A DNA stretch of 64,000 bases from Cryptomeria japonica. Its lineage: Eukaryota > Streptophyta > Pinopsida > Cupressales > Cupressaceae. Shown one piece after another: positions 9,449 through 22,420 of the stretch. The first letter of the stretch is position 1, and the number at the start of each line of letters is the position of its first letter. Made by a program: the position numbers and the translations under genes. The DNA lies in contig NC_081407.1 of NCBI RefSeq assembly GCF_030272615.1, forward strand, positions 440,167,213-440,231,212. The letters are read 5' to 3'. The notes beneath the pieces are model-generated. The model saw nothing but the letters and a program-made list of their open reading frames with translations. It was not told where the DNA came from and made no database searches.

Positions 9449-12162
9449 GTAATGGATAATGGATTCATCATTTGGGAAAATTGGTATGTCATGAGTTTAA
9501 GGTTCGTCCCAGTCTATGAGGTTAGGAAAGACAAGTGGTAAGGAGTCATTAGGCAAATCAAGTTCAACAGCTATAAGTGTCAGGATGGAGGTATCATCAT
9601 GGTTGGCCAGTGTTAAAGAAGTTAAGGATTTTGTCAAGGTCTTCGATGGTATCATCTTCTGTGTAGACTTGCTCATAATGTTGCTGCTCATTTTCTTTGG
9701 CGTCATAGATATTCTGTGGACCAAATTCAAGTGGTCTCGGTTCTATGTCGTGTTCTTCTTGAGAGATGGGTGTATGACTGTCATTTGCAGCAATATCTTC
9801 AGTAACATTGTAACAATTGCCCCATTCATATTCATTGGAATCAGTTTCAGAGGTATTATCCTAGATTCTGGCAGTGCTGTGGATGGGTATGTTGTAAGGT
9901 GAAGATAGGTTTTTGATGATTGATACAAGTTTGATAGTTTTCTCTGATTCTGTGTTAGATCCTGCTTCCACATATATTGTCTCTCCTCAGGGAGGAATGA
10001 TGTTATCAGGAGGTGATTCTACTGTGTCGGACACTGGTTCTTGAACATGATGTACTTTGGCAGTAGATGTTTCCTTCTTTTGATTGATGGGTTTATCTTG
10101 ATGTTGCTTTCATTCTTGATATTCACGTTCTTTGCGTAGTGTCTCTGCTGACTCAAATAGTGCTTCCTGCCAAAAGTCCTCCTTGTATTTCTTCTTTACT
10201 TTCCACTAAGGTTTTTGGTATTTGCTTGGTGTCTTCTTTGGCGGTAAAGTGTATTCATAGCCCAGTCTTGTTTTGTCTTTACTAAATTGTGAAGGAGGAT
10301 CTAATGGTTCTGTGACGCCTTACTGGCGTTTGCCAATAGGTCCTTTGCCATTGTATCCCATTTGTTGCATGATTAAGTAAAATTTTCCGTATAGGTGTGT
10401 TGGTATAGCTACCTCCATAGTAGTTGCTCTTTCTGCTTCCTCATCCTTGTATAGCCAACTAAGGATGTCTTTTTCCTCCGATTCATGTGCTAAAGTGCCT
10501 AGTTGGATAAATTTGCCATCAAACTTGGTGATGGGCTGGTTTGCTTGATGTGCTGATGTTGTAGGTAATCCACGAGATTTAGGTGATGTTGATAAGTTGG
10601 CCAAACACAAAGGTTCCAAAGAGTATTCTCCCATGCCTTGTTCTTTGATTTTCATTTTCTACTTGAAATCCATAGATAGTGATTTAGGCTTTTCTTGCTG
10701 AATAGTCAGTGCTAAGGAAATTTGTTTTTCTCTATTATGTGGAACCAAGCTATCTTGGGCTGCCCCCATAGCATTACAATGTCGAAATGGGTTATGATCT
10801 GCTGATATAGAAATCTCTTGTCCATTGTAGGGGAACTTAACACACTGGTGATAAGTAGAAGGTACTGCTTGCATTTCATGTATCCAAGATCGACCCAATA
10901 AGATATTATATGTGAGGTCTATGTCTAAGACTTGACACATAGTGTCTTTTTGTATGGGTCCTACTTGAATTGGAAACATTACTGTTCCTTTAGATGATCT
11001 TTATTCATCATCATATGCTTTGATAGTGATCTTTTTGCATGGATCAATAGATTGCTTAGAGAATCCTAATGCACGGATAAGTTTTAAGGTACAGATATTG
11101 AGTCCAACTCCTCCATCTATTAATACTCTTTTGACTCGATGCTTGTAGACCAAGACTTCAATGTGGAGTGGAGTATTATGTGGATGGCTCAATGAGATAT
11201 TATCATGCTTAGAAAAGTTGAGGTTATGAGGCCCTGTCATATGAGCGACCATGGCTTGGAATTTATCAGCATCCAGATCTTGAGGTACATTTGTTTCTAA
11301 TAGTGCTTGTTCCAAGATGTCTTTGTGTTTTGGCAAAAGTTTTAGCAACTCCAATATAGATATTTGAGTAGGAGTTTTGCATAGTTGACTGACTAAATCA
11401 TATTGAATTTTGGGTATGGTGTTTATTGTTGACGTATGCCCCTTCAAGACATATTTTTGAGCTCTGGTCGTTACATTGACGGATTCATGTTCACGCTTGT
11501 CTCTGATTGTGATGACGTTTACTTGATTGTCTTCAGCTAATATATGATTGATGGTGTTATTGTATATGTGATTGATATGAGCTCCACATGTATCATTTGA
11601 TGTTGAAGCTCCATCCTTGTTGTAGTTGGAAAAAGGATTCTTAAAGGCTTCATGGTCACCATTTGTCTTGAGACCATCGACTATTAAATCACCTCTATCA
11701 ATCATGTCTTGAACAATGTTTTTCAGTCTCATGTAATCATTTGTTTGATGACCTTTGTTGTGATGAAAATTACAAAAGTGTGATTCATTCCACCAGGGTG
11801 GTTTGATTTGTGGTTCAAAGTTGTTGATCGTGGGTAAGGAGATAATTTTGTTTGCCAGGAGTTCTCTGAATGCTGATTCCAAGGATTGCCCTAGTGGTGT
11901 GTAAATGCTTTTTTGAAAGTTGTTGGTGTTACCTTGTGAGTTTGTATTAGGTCCTCGATTGGTGTTATTGTTTTGGGTATTGTTGGCATTGTTTGTATTG
12001 AGTTGATCTTGATTGGTAGTCAGTGCATAAGTGTTAGTACCTTGGTTAGCAACCTTTTGGATTCTTTGTAGCTTGAGGATTTTCTGATAAAGCTAACATT
12101 GGTTGCTTGGATTTTGCATCATCTATTTCATTTCCTCCTCCATTTCCATTTTTTGTGTTTTG
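9449..12162 (-). pseudogene. gag-pro: gag C-terminus, protease, G-patch and linker of TE-1
   Basis: 11882-11001 encodes a zinc-knuckle-like CNFHHNKGHQTND region followed by LKNIVQDMIDRGDL, and then the protease start VLIDGGVGLN, where the usual Asp-Gly-Gly site is intact. 10979-10659 gives the protease end (YNILLGRSWIH). 10655-10320 holds a G-patch-like stretch (LIMQQMGYNGKGPIGKRQ) broken by a stop. 10319-9449 is a poorly conserved linker before RT. The N-terminal half of gag lies at 24654-25757, separated by nested insertions. Confidence 0.85.
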
Positions 12163-13498
12163 GGTGCATTACAGTAAGAAAGATTATTAATATTCAATAA
12201 GGATATTGAGAAGGTTGTTGAAGATTATTGATATAACTGAAGAAGGATGATAACTATCTTTATAACATTATTTTGTCATTGATGTCAAGAAATTGATTAT
12301 CTAATTCAATATGATGTTGCCATATCTTGAGAAGATTGATTAGAAGAGAATTAAGATGTCGGTAAAAGACACAGAAAGAATGTGATGAATAAAGGGAGGA
12401 ATAAATTATTCAATGGGCAACTATTACCGAGTTAGACAATGATGAGATCATGATGTTTAGATTGTTTTGATATCCTACATATGTTGTTGATTGTAAGTTT
12501 AATACTATACTATGCAACCAAGCAAGGAACCTAGTCAGTAAACCCTAAGGAACCTAGTCGGTAAACCCTAAGGTTATTGATATTGATTAATGAAGGCGAA
12601 ATGTCTACCAAGTAAAGTTTAGTATTTACTGAGTTGCAACCGAGTTATGACAGTGTGCATGGGATGGATAAAAGCATTATTTAATGAAGGACAATAATTA
12701 GCTAGAGATGTATAAATGATTGGTATGTCGTACATGAAGTTTGTTAAGGATCTATGGCAAAGGAAAATCGGCAGGAAGATCTACAACATAGATTGAACCG
12801 CAATAACCTTATGCAAGTTCCAAGAAGGGAATGATAGTCCCAAGGTAAGGTAAAACATTTTTAGATCAGAAGGATACATTGAACCTAGTCAAGTTTGAAG
12901 ATCTGTTGGCTAATATTGATCATGGGAAATGTGATCAAGGAGATTTAGTGGTTAGCAATTGTTTATAAATAAGGAATTGTTAATAAACAATGTATGCGGG
13001 CAAGTGTATGCACAAAGATGCTACATAGTGATTACTGAGCATAGAAGCTTGAAGACCTATTTGAATAACAGAGTAGAGAGCCCATCAGAGGGACAAGATA
13101 AGTCCTATGACTAGATTGTTTAGAGAAAATAACAATCTGCTTTAGTATTTTAGATGTGAAGTTGCAGATAGATTTTATTACTATTATTTTGTAAGTGATA
13201 GAAACTCTCTTAACCGAGTGGACTTAACACTCTTATATGTAAACCCTCTAGCAAGGTAAAATTCTGAGTGTTTGAAATCCTTTGATAAGGTCACTTCTAA
13301 CAAAGTGAAGATCCTAATAGATCTGAGGGAAATCCCTTAACTGGGTCACATCTAGCAATGTGTTTATAATCTTTAACAGGATTTTCTTTTAACTGAGCAT
13401 ACTCTAGAAGAGTATATTTCTTAGTGGGTCCAAAATCCCACAGTGGTTTTTCCTTATTTGGGTTTCCACGTTAAATCTGATGTTATGAGTGTTATTAT
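12163..13498 (+). mobile_element. Copia-type LTR, left part (nested in TE-1 gag)
   Basis: Gag similarity with TE-2 stops near 12162 and resumes at about 24653, so the DNA between is inserted. The phrase GTGGTTTTTCC...GGGTTTCCACG near 13443-13470 is the reverse complement of a phrase in the other two Copia LTRs (57810-57840, and ACGTGGAAACCC at 40638), which marks this as a SIRE-like Copia LTR in plus orientation. No coding region is present. I could not find a clean target duplication, so the left boundary is approximate. Confidence 0.65.
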
Positions 13499-14961
13499 TG
13501 TAGACATATAAAAATGACCATATTCCTAAATGAATATTTTATGTTCATTTCTCTATTTTAATTAAATCTAATTTAATTAAATAACCCGTATTCCTCTATT
13601 TAATTAAGTAAATTACTCAATTAAATTCACTATACCATTTAATAGGATAAATTCATTTTATTCAATTAAAGCCCCTGTCCACTTTTTAATTAAATTCAAA
13701 TTTAATTAAAATAGTTATCCTAAATTAAATAAATCTAATTTATTTAATTACAACCAAATTGAATTAAATTCAATTAAAACCTATTTTCCCTCACCCACTT
13801 GCAAAATCCTACACCTCCCACTTGCATCCTAAACCTCTTTCTAACCTCTTCTAGATTCTTCTAAACCTAATTGATTAACCCAAACCCATCCATTATCTCT
13901 TTTCCCTAAATTTGAGGAGGCCACTTCTCAAATTTGGAGTAAAGTCTTCAAAATGCCTTAAAGCCTTTATCCATTCAACAAGCTAACTTGTTGAATGCCC
14001 CCAAATTTGGAAGGACTCTTACAAATTTATCCCCAAAGTCTTCATAACCATTAATGGTTAACTCAACCCTCTTACATGGTTAAAGAATTTCCATAAACTC
14101 AACCTCCATCTAACCCAAGGGTCTCATCAAGCATTTATTGCTTTGACCATGGTTATCCTTAAAAAACCTTTGTGCAAGAGTTTATCCTTTGGATAAAAGC
14201 TTTATGCAATGGATAACCCTAACTTAACCTTAACCCTTAACCCCTAGGGTAACCATGAGGTCTTCTCAAGCATTTAATACTTCTTACATCTCCTCTCAAC
14301 CAACCTTATGTTGACAATTGTCACCATTTCATTGGTGCCAATTGCAAACATGGATTCCCAACTTTCAAACTTGACCCTTGATTAACTCTTTCAATCCTGA
14401 CCATCCATTGCCCTATTTTTGCTATAACTAGAGCTCTCATTCCTCCATTTTCATCATCCAAGTTTTTAGCATCACACTTATACTTAAATCCATTCAAGCT
14501 TTCATATCTCATTTTATGCTCATCATTTTAGCTTCTCTTTTAAACAAGAATTTATCTAAATATGCTAATTTAGAGTATGTTCCTTATCATTTAGCTTAAA
14601 TCATGAACTAATATAGTATGCTAGGATAGTCTTGTTTACTAACCTTGTCATCTTATAACTAGTTTATTACATTCGTAGCATCATGCATAGCTTAGGATGC
14701 ATCTCATCTTAAAATCAACAAAAGCATCCCCCGTTCTTGCATTTGTCATCCCTAAACCATTTTGCTCAGTGATCTGAAAGCAAAAACATTGGTTTGAGGG
14801 ACCGTGCAAGATAGAGAACCATGGAACCATCCTTGGGAAGATGAGCCATACTTCATGACTCCGTAGCTTGTACCAAGAAGTCCTGTGGGTGTGTGAGCAA
14901 GGCTCCATAGAGCTCCATTTTTCACATATTGAGTTCTATCAGCCCGCTTTTCCTGCATACA
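13499..14961 (+). repeat. 5' LTR of TE-2
   Basis: It starts TGTAGACATA and ends GCATACA. The LTR promoter box at 14423-14430 reads TATAACTA, whereas the 3' LTR has TATAAATA (23932-23939) and TE-1 has TATAAATA (29334-29341, minus strand). The 5' copy's TATA is therefore mutated at one base. Confidence 0.93.
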
Positions 14962-14965
14962 TTTC

Positions 14966-14983
14966 TAGCATCCACCATGGGGC
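14966..14983 (+). other. Primer binding site of TE-2 (tRNA-Lys-like)
   Basis: Four bases after the LTR comes TAGCATCCACCATGGGGC. The TE-1 equivalent (28807-28824, minus strand) is TGGCACCCATTGTGGGGC, which matches 15 of 18 bases of the well-known tRNA-Lys-type site TGGCGCCCAACGTGGGGC. The TE-2 copy is more decayed (13 of 18). Confidence 0.65.
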
Positions 14984-15049
14984 ATTACCCCATATATCAA
15001 ATCGGTTTTTATATTTAACCACTTTTGTAGGTCCATGGGAAACAAGAAT

Positions 15050-15337
15050 CAGCGCATAGGAAGCATTCCCTAGCGCATCTGGTCAACAGCCTAGCGCATC
15101 TGGTTTACTGTTCAGTGCGTTGGGCCCATCATATAGTGCGTGAAGTCTTTTTCTTAGCGCATCACAATACTAAACTTTTCCTATAGGTCTAGACGTGGGA
15201 GAAAAACAGAGCAGCGCTTCCGGAACACAGAGTAGCGCATCCCGAAAATAGCATAGCGCATCACTGATTTATTTCAGTGCATCACTATTATTTTGTAGCA
15301 CGTACAGTTTGTTCTATAGCGCATCATAAATAGACAT
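15050..15337 (+). repeat. Phased 21-bp TAGCGCAT array, first gag-leader copy (TE-2)
   Basis: YAGCGCAT or its decay forms begin at 15050, 15071, 15092, 15113 and 15134. After a short gap they resume, including 15296 and 15317, and almost every step is exactly 21 bp. The 13 bases between motifs share no evident sequence. The orientation is the same as gag. Confidence 0.9.
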
Positions 15338-16836
15338 AAATCAAAAAAATTAAAATCTGTAACCGAGGGTAAAATTTAGACTTGTTGAAGTCCACTCGTC
15401 ATCTAACGTTTTTGGCTTGTTCTTTTATAGGATTCTAACAATTTTATTGCAGATGGGAGCTTAGTTTTAAAATTATTAAGATAGTTAGAATTTTCACTAA
15501 CTTAGTTAAGCTAGTTTAAAATTTTGAACTTCTTTCATTCTTAAAATTGAACTCACTTGTTTTTTGGGCTATAAAAAGAACCACAAATCAGAAAATTTCT
15601 TGCTTTCATAGGAGAAAACTTTATTTTGGGCTTTAAAAAGGACAATACAAGCCTTCCTTTTTGCAAAAATAGCTATAAAAAGAACCTCACCATCCTTTGG
15701 TGTATAAAAGGATTCATTTCAAAAAAAATTCAAAGGAAAGAACCACACTTAAAAGATTTTGATACAATCAAAGGAGGGAAGTTATTCCCCTTTTGCCAGT
15801 TTCCTTTTGTTATCCAAAATCGAACTTTTGCTTTGTTGACTCGATTATTTTCCTAGATTAAATAATCACTGATTTGGGGGAAATAAAATTAACACCATGC
15901 TTTTTGGAGCAACATCTCCCAATAGAAGTTAGCAAATCATTTGTCTTGAAAGCTAAAAAGAAAAAAATTGTTTGCCTTATCTAGAAAGTGGAAGGAATAT
16001 GCTTTCCCCTTAATTGGGTGATCAAAAATCCAGACCACTCTTAAAGCTTTCTTTACTTCAAGCAATAAATCCTTTAGTAGGCCTACCTTCTCGAGGAGTT
16101 GGAATCAACTCTTAAAGCCATTTATGGCCAGTGTGAAGGGAACGACCTAAGTGGGAAACGACTTTGACGCCAAGTATTCCAACCTACTATAATCAAAAGT
16201 GGAAAGTGATGAAAGTCCTTTTCAACGGTTGCACGTAGCGATTAGCCTTCCCCCAGTATCCTCGAGATACGTAAAGCCTTTTTTCTAAAGGTTGGGAAGC
16301 CTCCTGAGGGAGTTTATCACTGACAGTCGAATAGGAAGCCTAATTAAGAACCTTAGCATTAGAAACTTTGAAATGAGTTAGTCGCCAAACATTGGCAATA
16401 TCATAGTGCAAGGGTGGGGAAGAATCCGCCCTTAAGATCACTCACCATATATCTCCTAAGATAACTACTCAATTGTGAAGCGATTCACTTTGAGTTAATT
16501 TCTGGCAAAAAGAAAAAAAATGGGCACCCTCTAGGGGGTGACATGGCTGTTTGAGCTGACGGAGTATCAAGACTAGTGGGCTATGATGTTATTTATGACC
16601 TTTGAATAAAGAGTCTTCTTGAAGTGTATTACTCATATCCAAACCTGTTAAAACATTGGGGATTTGAACACATCCTCGTAGAACATACACTTTTTGTTAG
16701 ATTAGGCAAAATGGTTGTCTTTTTTGTGTTGTGCTTGCATTTACTACTTCAGAAAATCATCCATCAAGACTGAAAAAATTACAATCAAAATTCAAAAATT
16801 GCAAAAAAACCAACCAAAGGAAAAATCAGGGCAGTT

Positions 16837-17224
16837 TAGCACATGAGAACAACTTCTTAGCGCTTAGGGTACATTTGTTAGCGCATCAAAATGTAAAGTT
16901 AGCGCATCTAGTCAAAATAGTAGCATTTTATCCAAAATTTCAAAATAGTGTTAAATAGTTAGCGCATTTGGAAAATAGCATAGCGCGTTGAAGCATCAAC
17001 TTAGCGCATGGGAGTCACACTTTAGCATGTAGGGTTTAACAGTTATCACGTCACAGACCCATACTAGTGCATAGCTTTTGAGCCAGGCAGAAAACAAAAT
17101 TTAAGCAACTGAAAACTTTAGCATGTGGCAGAGGGCAGCCTAGCGCGTGTGGTCCTTTATTTAGCATGTGAAGTAAATTGGGTAGCATATCTTGTCTCTA
17201 TTTTAGCACATGACCAAAATCAGG
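16837..17224 (+). repeat. Phased 21-bp TAGCGCAT array, second gag-leader copy (TE-2)
   Basis: Motif starts at 16837 and 16858 continue mostly at 21-bp steps to 17204. About 15 copies include TAGCGCAT, TAGCACAT, TAGCATGT and TAGCGCGT forms. Two longer gaps (about 39 and 54 bp) may be lost or decayed units. Confidence 0.88.
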
Positions 17225-18064
17225 AAAACAGGGGGCAAAACAGTGAGGAATTTTGAAAATTTAGAAAACATCTTTGGAAGCCTCTTTTCATCAGCATCAT
17301 TTTTCATCAAAGCAGAGTAGCGAAAACACAGCTTTAAAAACTATTTCTTGAGAAAAGTTTGCATCAAACAAACATTGTAAAAATCCAAAACTGATCGCAC
17401 AATAAAACATATCTATCCTATCAAAATCCGGAAACATCATCACAAGTATCAAAAGGATCATTTATCATCTCGTGGATTTCATCTCAAAAACACTTGTTTA
17501 AAACCTCAGGTTGTCAAATAAAGTTTCCATATCGAGAGACTTTATCCATATCATTTGACATGCTTTGTCATGAAGGGGCATCTAAACCTTCACTTTGATA
17601 GAGTAAAACTTGAATTTTCAAAATAAGATCAATTGTATCTAAAACAAATCAAAAGGAAACCATTGATCACTTATGCATGACTAATCCCCACATTCTGAGA
17701 AGAAAGAATATTTATCATAACACCACGTTAAGGAAACAACAACCAAGTTTTTCCAAATTTATCAAGAGAAACAAGTTTTTATACATCAATCGTCAACTCT
17801 TCAAATCTCATCGAGTATTCCTTCATCACGTCAAACATTATATCCAAAACAAATCCAACGAATTTGACAAAGAGCCTTTAAAGACTAGGGCATATTGTCA
17901 AAAATCCACTTTTAATCAAATCATAAACCGTGGAGGAAGGATCAATCCGACATTCCTGCCCGACGAGTGTATCACTTATAACACACCCTGACCTGAACCA
18001 CCAACCCCCGAGCAACATATCGAAGAGGATTTTGTCCCCTTCGTCAGTGAAAGTTTCTACTAAA

Positions 18065-20250
18065 ATGTCTGTTACTTGCTCTCAACAAAACCAACAAAGC
18101 GAGGCACAAGAAGAATCTAGTATGAATCGAAGGTTATCAAATCCTTTTGAAGGTCCACACCTAGAGGATACTGAAATTTCTGAAGAGCTTCTTCAGGAAT
18201 GCCAAGAAAGTGTTTCATTCCAAAAGCTTGTAGAAAAGCTCATGGAAAATGACAAAGAAAAATACTTGCTCATGCTCACAAGCAAAGGAGTCAAACTCCC
18301 TGAAAACTTTGACGCAGATGTGTTTAGAACATTACCTCAACATTACAAATATCAGGAATGACAATGGGAAGGGGAAGCACGTGACCCTGAACAAGATATC
18401 CCTGATCAAAACATACCAGAACAACATACACCAAGATAAAACATCCTAGATCAAAACATATCGGAGCAACATACACCAAGACAATACATTCCCGAGAAAA
18501 ACATACCATTCCATACACCATTTCAACCCAGGATCAATACAGGGGAAGAACTTTTCCCTCAGTAAAACAATGCGCCTTTGGTTGCCCTTACTCAACAAAT
18601 GCAAATGTTACAAAGACAAATGCAAGATATGCAACAAGGGACAATAGTGTGGTACTCATTAAACTAAATATGTCCTTATCCTTTTGATAGAAGATTGCAC
18701 ATGATCCCTTTTCCTCCAAACTCAGACGTACCTAAATTTGACAAATACGATGGAAAAAGTGATCCCCGTGATCATGTCAGAGAATTCTATACCATGAGTC
18801 TTGAATTTGCTCATGATGACACCTATCTGATGAGGTTATTCTCAAGAAGCTTGGGAGGACAAACAATGGAATGGTTATCCAAAATTACACTGCCTGTCAG
18901 ATCGTTTGATGAATTGGTTAACAAGTTCATAACACAATACTCCTATAACATTCAACATTCTATAACCATGCTAGACGTCTGCAACACCAAACAGAAAAAA
19001 AATGAAACATTCATGATATTCCTTCAACGTTGGTGATGTATGGTATCACGATATCCTCGAGATATTCCTGAAAAGGAGAAAATGGAAATATTCATTGACA
19101 ACTTGAATGGTGAGATGAGTTACAGGCTCAAACTCCAATGCATACCGTCTTTCGCTAAATTGATCAAAAATGACATTCAAGTAGAGGAAGCATGTGTCAA
19201 AAAGGGAACGCTCAAATTCTTCAAAGAAGGAACAAATTCATCAAACTACAATAACCAAAACAACAGCAACTTAGAAAAGTCTCGGTTCTGGACTCGAAAC
19301 AAAAATGAAGGCAACAATGAATTGCATGATCCAAAATCCAAGCAACCAGTGCTTTCATTATCCGGAAATCCTCAAGCTACGAAAAAATCCTAAAGGTGCT
19401 AATCCGAATGCTAACACATATGCACCAAATACCAATCAAGGTCAACCCAACGCAAACAACACCAATGATACTCAAAACAAAACCATGAATCAAGGACCTA
19501 ATAACAATTCACACGACAACACTAACAATTTCTAGAAACATGTCTTCACACCATTAGGACAATCACTAGAGTCAGCATTCAGAGAGCTTCTGGCAAACAA
19601 GATTCTCTCATTACCTGCAATCAGCAAATATGAACCCCAAATCAAACCACCTTGGTGGAATGACTCACATTATTGTGATTTTCATCGTAACAAAGGTCAT
19701 CGAACGAACGATTGCATGAGATTGAAAAACATTGTTCAAGACATGATTGATTGGGGTGACTTAATGGTAGATGGTCTCAAAACAAATGGTGACCACGGAG
19801 CCTTTAAAAATCCTCTTCCAAACTACAACAAAGATGGATCTTCAACCTCAAATGATGCACATGGAGCTCATATCAACCACATCTACAATAACACCATCAA
19901 TCACATATCAACTGAAGACCATCAGGTAAATGCCATCACAATCCGAGACCAGAAGGATCATGAATCGATCAATGTAACCACCAAAGCTTAGAAATATGTC
20001 TTGAAGGGACATACCGCACCTACAACCACTACACCAAAAATCCAATATGATTTAGTTAGCCAACTATGCAAAACTCCGACTCAGATATCTATACTAGAAC
20101 TGCTGAAACTATCACCAAAACACAAAAACATATTGGAGCAAGTGCTCTTGGAAACAAATGTACCTCAAGATCTAGATGCAGACAGATTTTAAGCTATGGT
20201 TGCTCATATGACAGGGTCTCATAATCTCACCTTCTCCGAGCATGATAATA
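18065..20250 (+). pseudogene. gag: gag of TE-2 with start of protease region (degenerate)
   Basis: I place the start at 18065 (MSVTCSQ) because TE-1 (MPIVTRSQ, 25757) and TE-6 (MPVTRSQ, 54527) begin gag the same way; an in-frame ATG at 17930 is not conserved. The capsid-like domain spans about 18695-19240 (KFDKYDGKSDPRDHVREFY, TMEWLSKI, FITQYSYNI). A knuckle CDFHRNKGHRTNDC is at about 19675. One frame runs to about 19390 with a few stops, then a frameshift. Similarity to TE-1 ends around 20250, just before the protease DGG site, where PMD sequence begins on the other strand. Confidence 0.88.
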
Positions 20251-21562
20251 CTTCCTTGAATCATCTCCATCATCTCCATCTCCCCAACATCGTCCTCATC
20301 ATCATCAAAGGCTAGCCGCATCTCCTCAGGATCTAATATCCTGGCAACAACATGAGCTACAAACAAACCAGCAAACTCATGGGTCATCCTTGCGTCTAAT
20401 ATCTCGGGAGCATAGTCCCATATCTGACCCACTAAGCTGGAGAACTCCTCTATAGCTGCTCCACTATCAATGGTAGGACCCCAATCAGGTACATCCTATC
20501 TCTGACGCGCATACAAGTAGGTCCCCTGTGGTATACCCTACCTACCTGAAATCTCTCTATCACAAAGGGCATCCACCCTATCAAAAACTGACTCATAAAC
20601 ATAAAAGGCATCTCTAGCCCATCCTCTGCCCAGACCTCATAATCTGTATACGGTCACCAGACGACCGTATCTATATCATCTAGGACCCTCCTCCAATGCT
20701 CCAGTTTTCCCAGCTTATGCTGGACAACTAGACCCCTGTAACCATAAGCATATGCCTGCCCAGCAGGCCTGTCTCTGTCCACCAATGGTCTCGCTGCTGG
20801 AATGTGCTCCCAACACCATACCTATAAAAGTGTCACGCCAGCTGACAAATTATCGTAACCCAGATACACAACCTCATGAAGGTCCCTATACAAGTAGGCT
20901 AACATGGCTGATCCCCAAGCAAACCTACGGCCCTGGGTCACCATCTCTTCAAGAACCAATCCCCAACCCACAGAGAATCCCTTTGACCTGCGATCAGGAC
21001 AAAGGAATCCACCGATGAACCTTGCTAGTACTGACAGGAGAGGCGCATAGTCTAGATCTAGGAATTCCTACCATGGGATCTCATACCCACATACCATCTC
21101 ATCATGGAAAATGCGATGCAGTGACTCAGTACCACCCTCCTCTGTCTACTCATATAGCAATAAAGCACCTACTATGGGAATCCGTAAGATCCTATAACAG
21201 TCCTCTAGAGTGACTGTCATCTCACCAGTAGCAAAGTGAAAGGTGTTCGTATCACTGTGCCACCTCTTAGTGAGTGCTATAAGTAAACCCTAGTTCATAG
21301 TGAACCGATGCATGTCCAACAAAGATGATAGGCCACATCTCTCTATCACATCTAGGTCAGCCTGTGCTAACCATGGTATCAATGCCCAAGATCTAGGGAA
21401 CCGCTCCCGCGACTGCACCACTCCCAATCGCTTTTGTCAAAATGCAAAATGAGTTCAATATTAGTGTCCACATCAAAACAAAGATATCAAAATCAAAATC
21501 ACATCAAAAGCATGAAACAATTTGCTCATCTAATCAAGTTCCACATCATATCATTCCATATC

Positions 21563-21735
21563 AACTTGTAACACAACTCAAGTTTTCAAAAACCATATCA
21601 AAACTTGTAAAACAACTCAAGTCTCCACGTCACATAAACTTGTAAAACAAATCAAGTTTCCCACCCATATCAACTTGTAAAACAACTCAAGTTTCCAACC
21701 CATATCAACTTGTAACACAAATCAGGCTCCACACA
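21563..21735 (-). repeat. 35-bp tandem repeat in PMD intron (TE-2)
   Basis: AACTTGTAA recurs at 21563, 21602, 21637, 21672 and 21707, mostly at 35-bp steps. It is the reverse-complement counterpart of the TE-1 intron repeat at 2005-2225. Confidence 0.88.
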
Positions 21736-21980
21736 TTGAACTTGAAATAGTGCAAATCAAATCATGGTTCGATCAAAACAACACATTAATATATCTACAT
21801 CAATAACTTGAACAATCTCAAATTAAACCAAGTTATATCAATACTCATATTGGATAAATTATCAAAAATATGACAAATGACCGAGCAAAATGGCAAAAAT
21901 CCACCTCCACAGGCAAAACTAACCTTTTCCTATGAAAACTTTCACATTCACAAATCACTAAATTTTGCAAAACCCATTCC

Positions 21981-22420
21981 ATGCACTAATTTAACTTGGC
22001 TATGTGCTAAAATATACCCATGCGCTACCTTGTTTTCTCCACGTGCTATTATGTCTACCATATGTGCTAGACTAACTCTACGCGCTATCCTTTTTTCTCC
22101 ATGCACCACCCAACCTACCCTAAGCGCTAAAACTGACCTATGCACTAACCTATCCCATGCTTGTGCTATCTATTCAACTCTATGTGCTAGGTCTAAGCTA
22201 CACGCTACATCCCCCTACCCATGCGACCCCCTATGGACCCTATGCGCTAGGTCTGACCTATGCACTACCTTTTTAACCTGACGCGCTACCCTATTTTCAT
22301 CATGCGCTAACCTAAAACTTTCATGTGCTAACCTATTCATTTTCAGACACTACCCTAAATTAATACCCCATGCGCTACCTAATTTATCATATGCGCTAAA
22401 CAAAGACCCCTATGCGCTAA
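21981..22420 (-). repeat. TAGCGCAT array in PMD intron (TE-2) with 60-bp higher-order period
   Basis: About 21 copies of ATGCGCTA (TAGCGCAT on the PMD strand) or decay forms begin at 21981 and 22002. Reading on, the unit lengths are 18, 21, 21 repeated about five times, then mostly 21. This gives a 60-bp super-period. The array is sense with respect to PMD. Confidence 0.9.

Larger units (their letters stand above)
14984..18064 (+). other. gag leader of TE-2
   Basis: This 3.1-kb leader precedes gag. It contains two phased TAGCGCAT arrays (15050-15337 and 16837-17224). Between them, 15340-16830 is a stretch also found in the TE-1 leader, where CTAGGGGGTGAC (about 16532) has its counterpart near 27268. 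Short ORFs such as 15626-15856 and 17677-17991 show no family likeness, and I do not call them genes. Confidence 0.75.

Noticed and set aside
9516-9902. 128-codon plus-strand ORF opposite the TE-1 linker
   Set aside because: No family likeness; it lies antisense to the protease-RT linker and looks like a shadow frame.
15050-15337. CRISPR-like repeat-spacer pattern
   Set aside because: Repeats are only 8 bp, degenerate and in a plant retrotransposon leader; no cas genes or prokaryotic context.
17930-18064. Upstream in-frame ATG as the gag start of TE-2
   Set aside because: Not conserved; the MPVTRSQ-like start at 18065 matches gag starts of TE-1 and TE-6.
21877-22281. Plus-strand ORF with repeated LCAR/CAT peptides
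   Set aside because: The peptide repeat simply reflects octamer spacing in multiples of three; the DNA lies within the PMD intron on the other strand.
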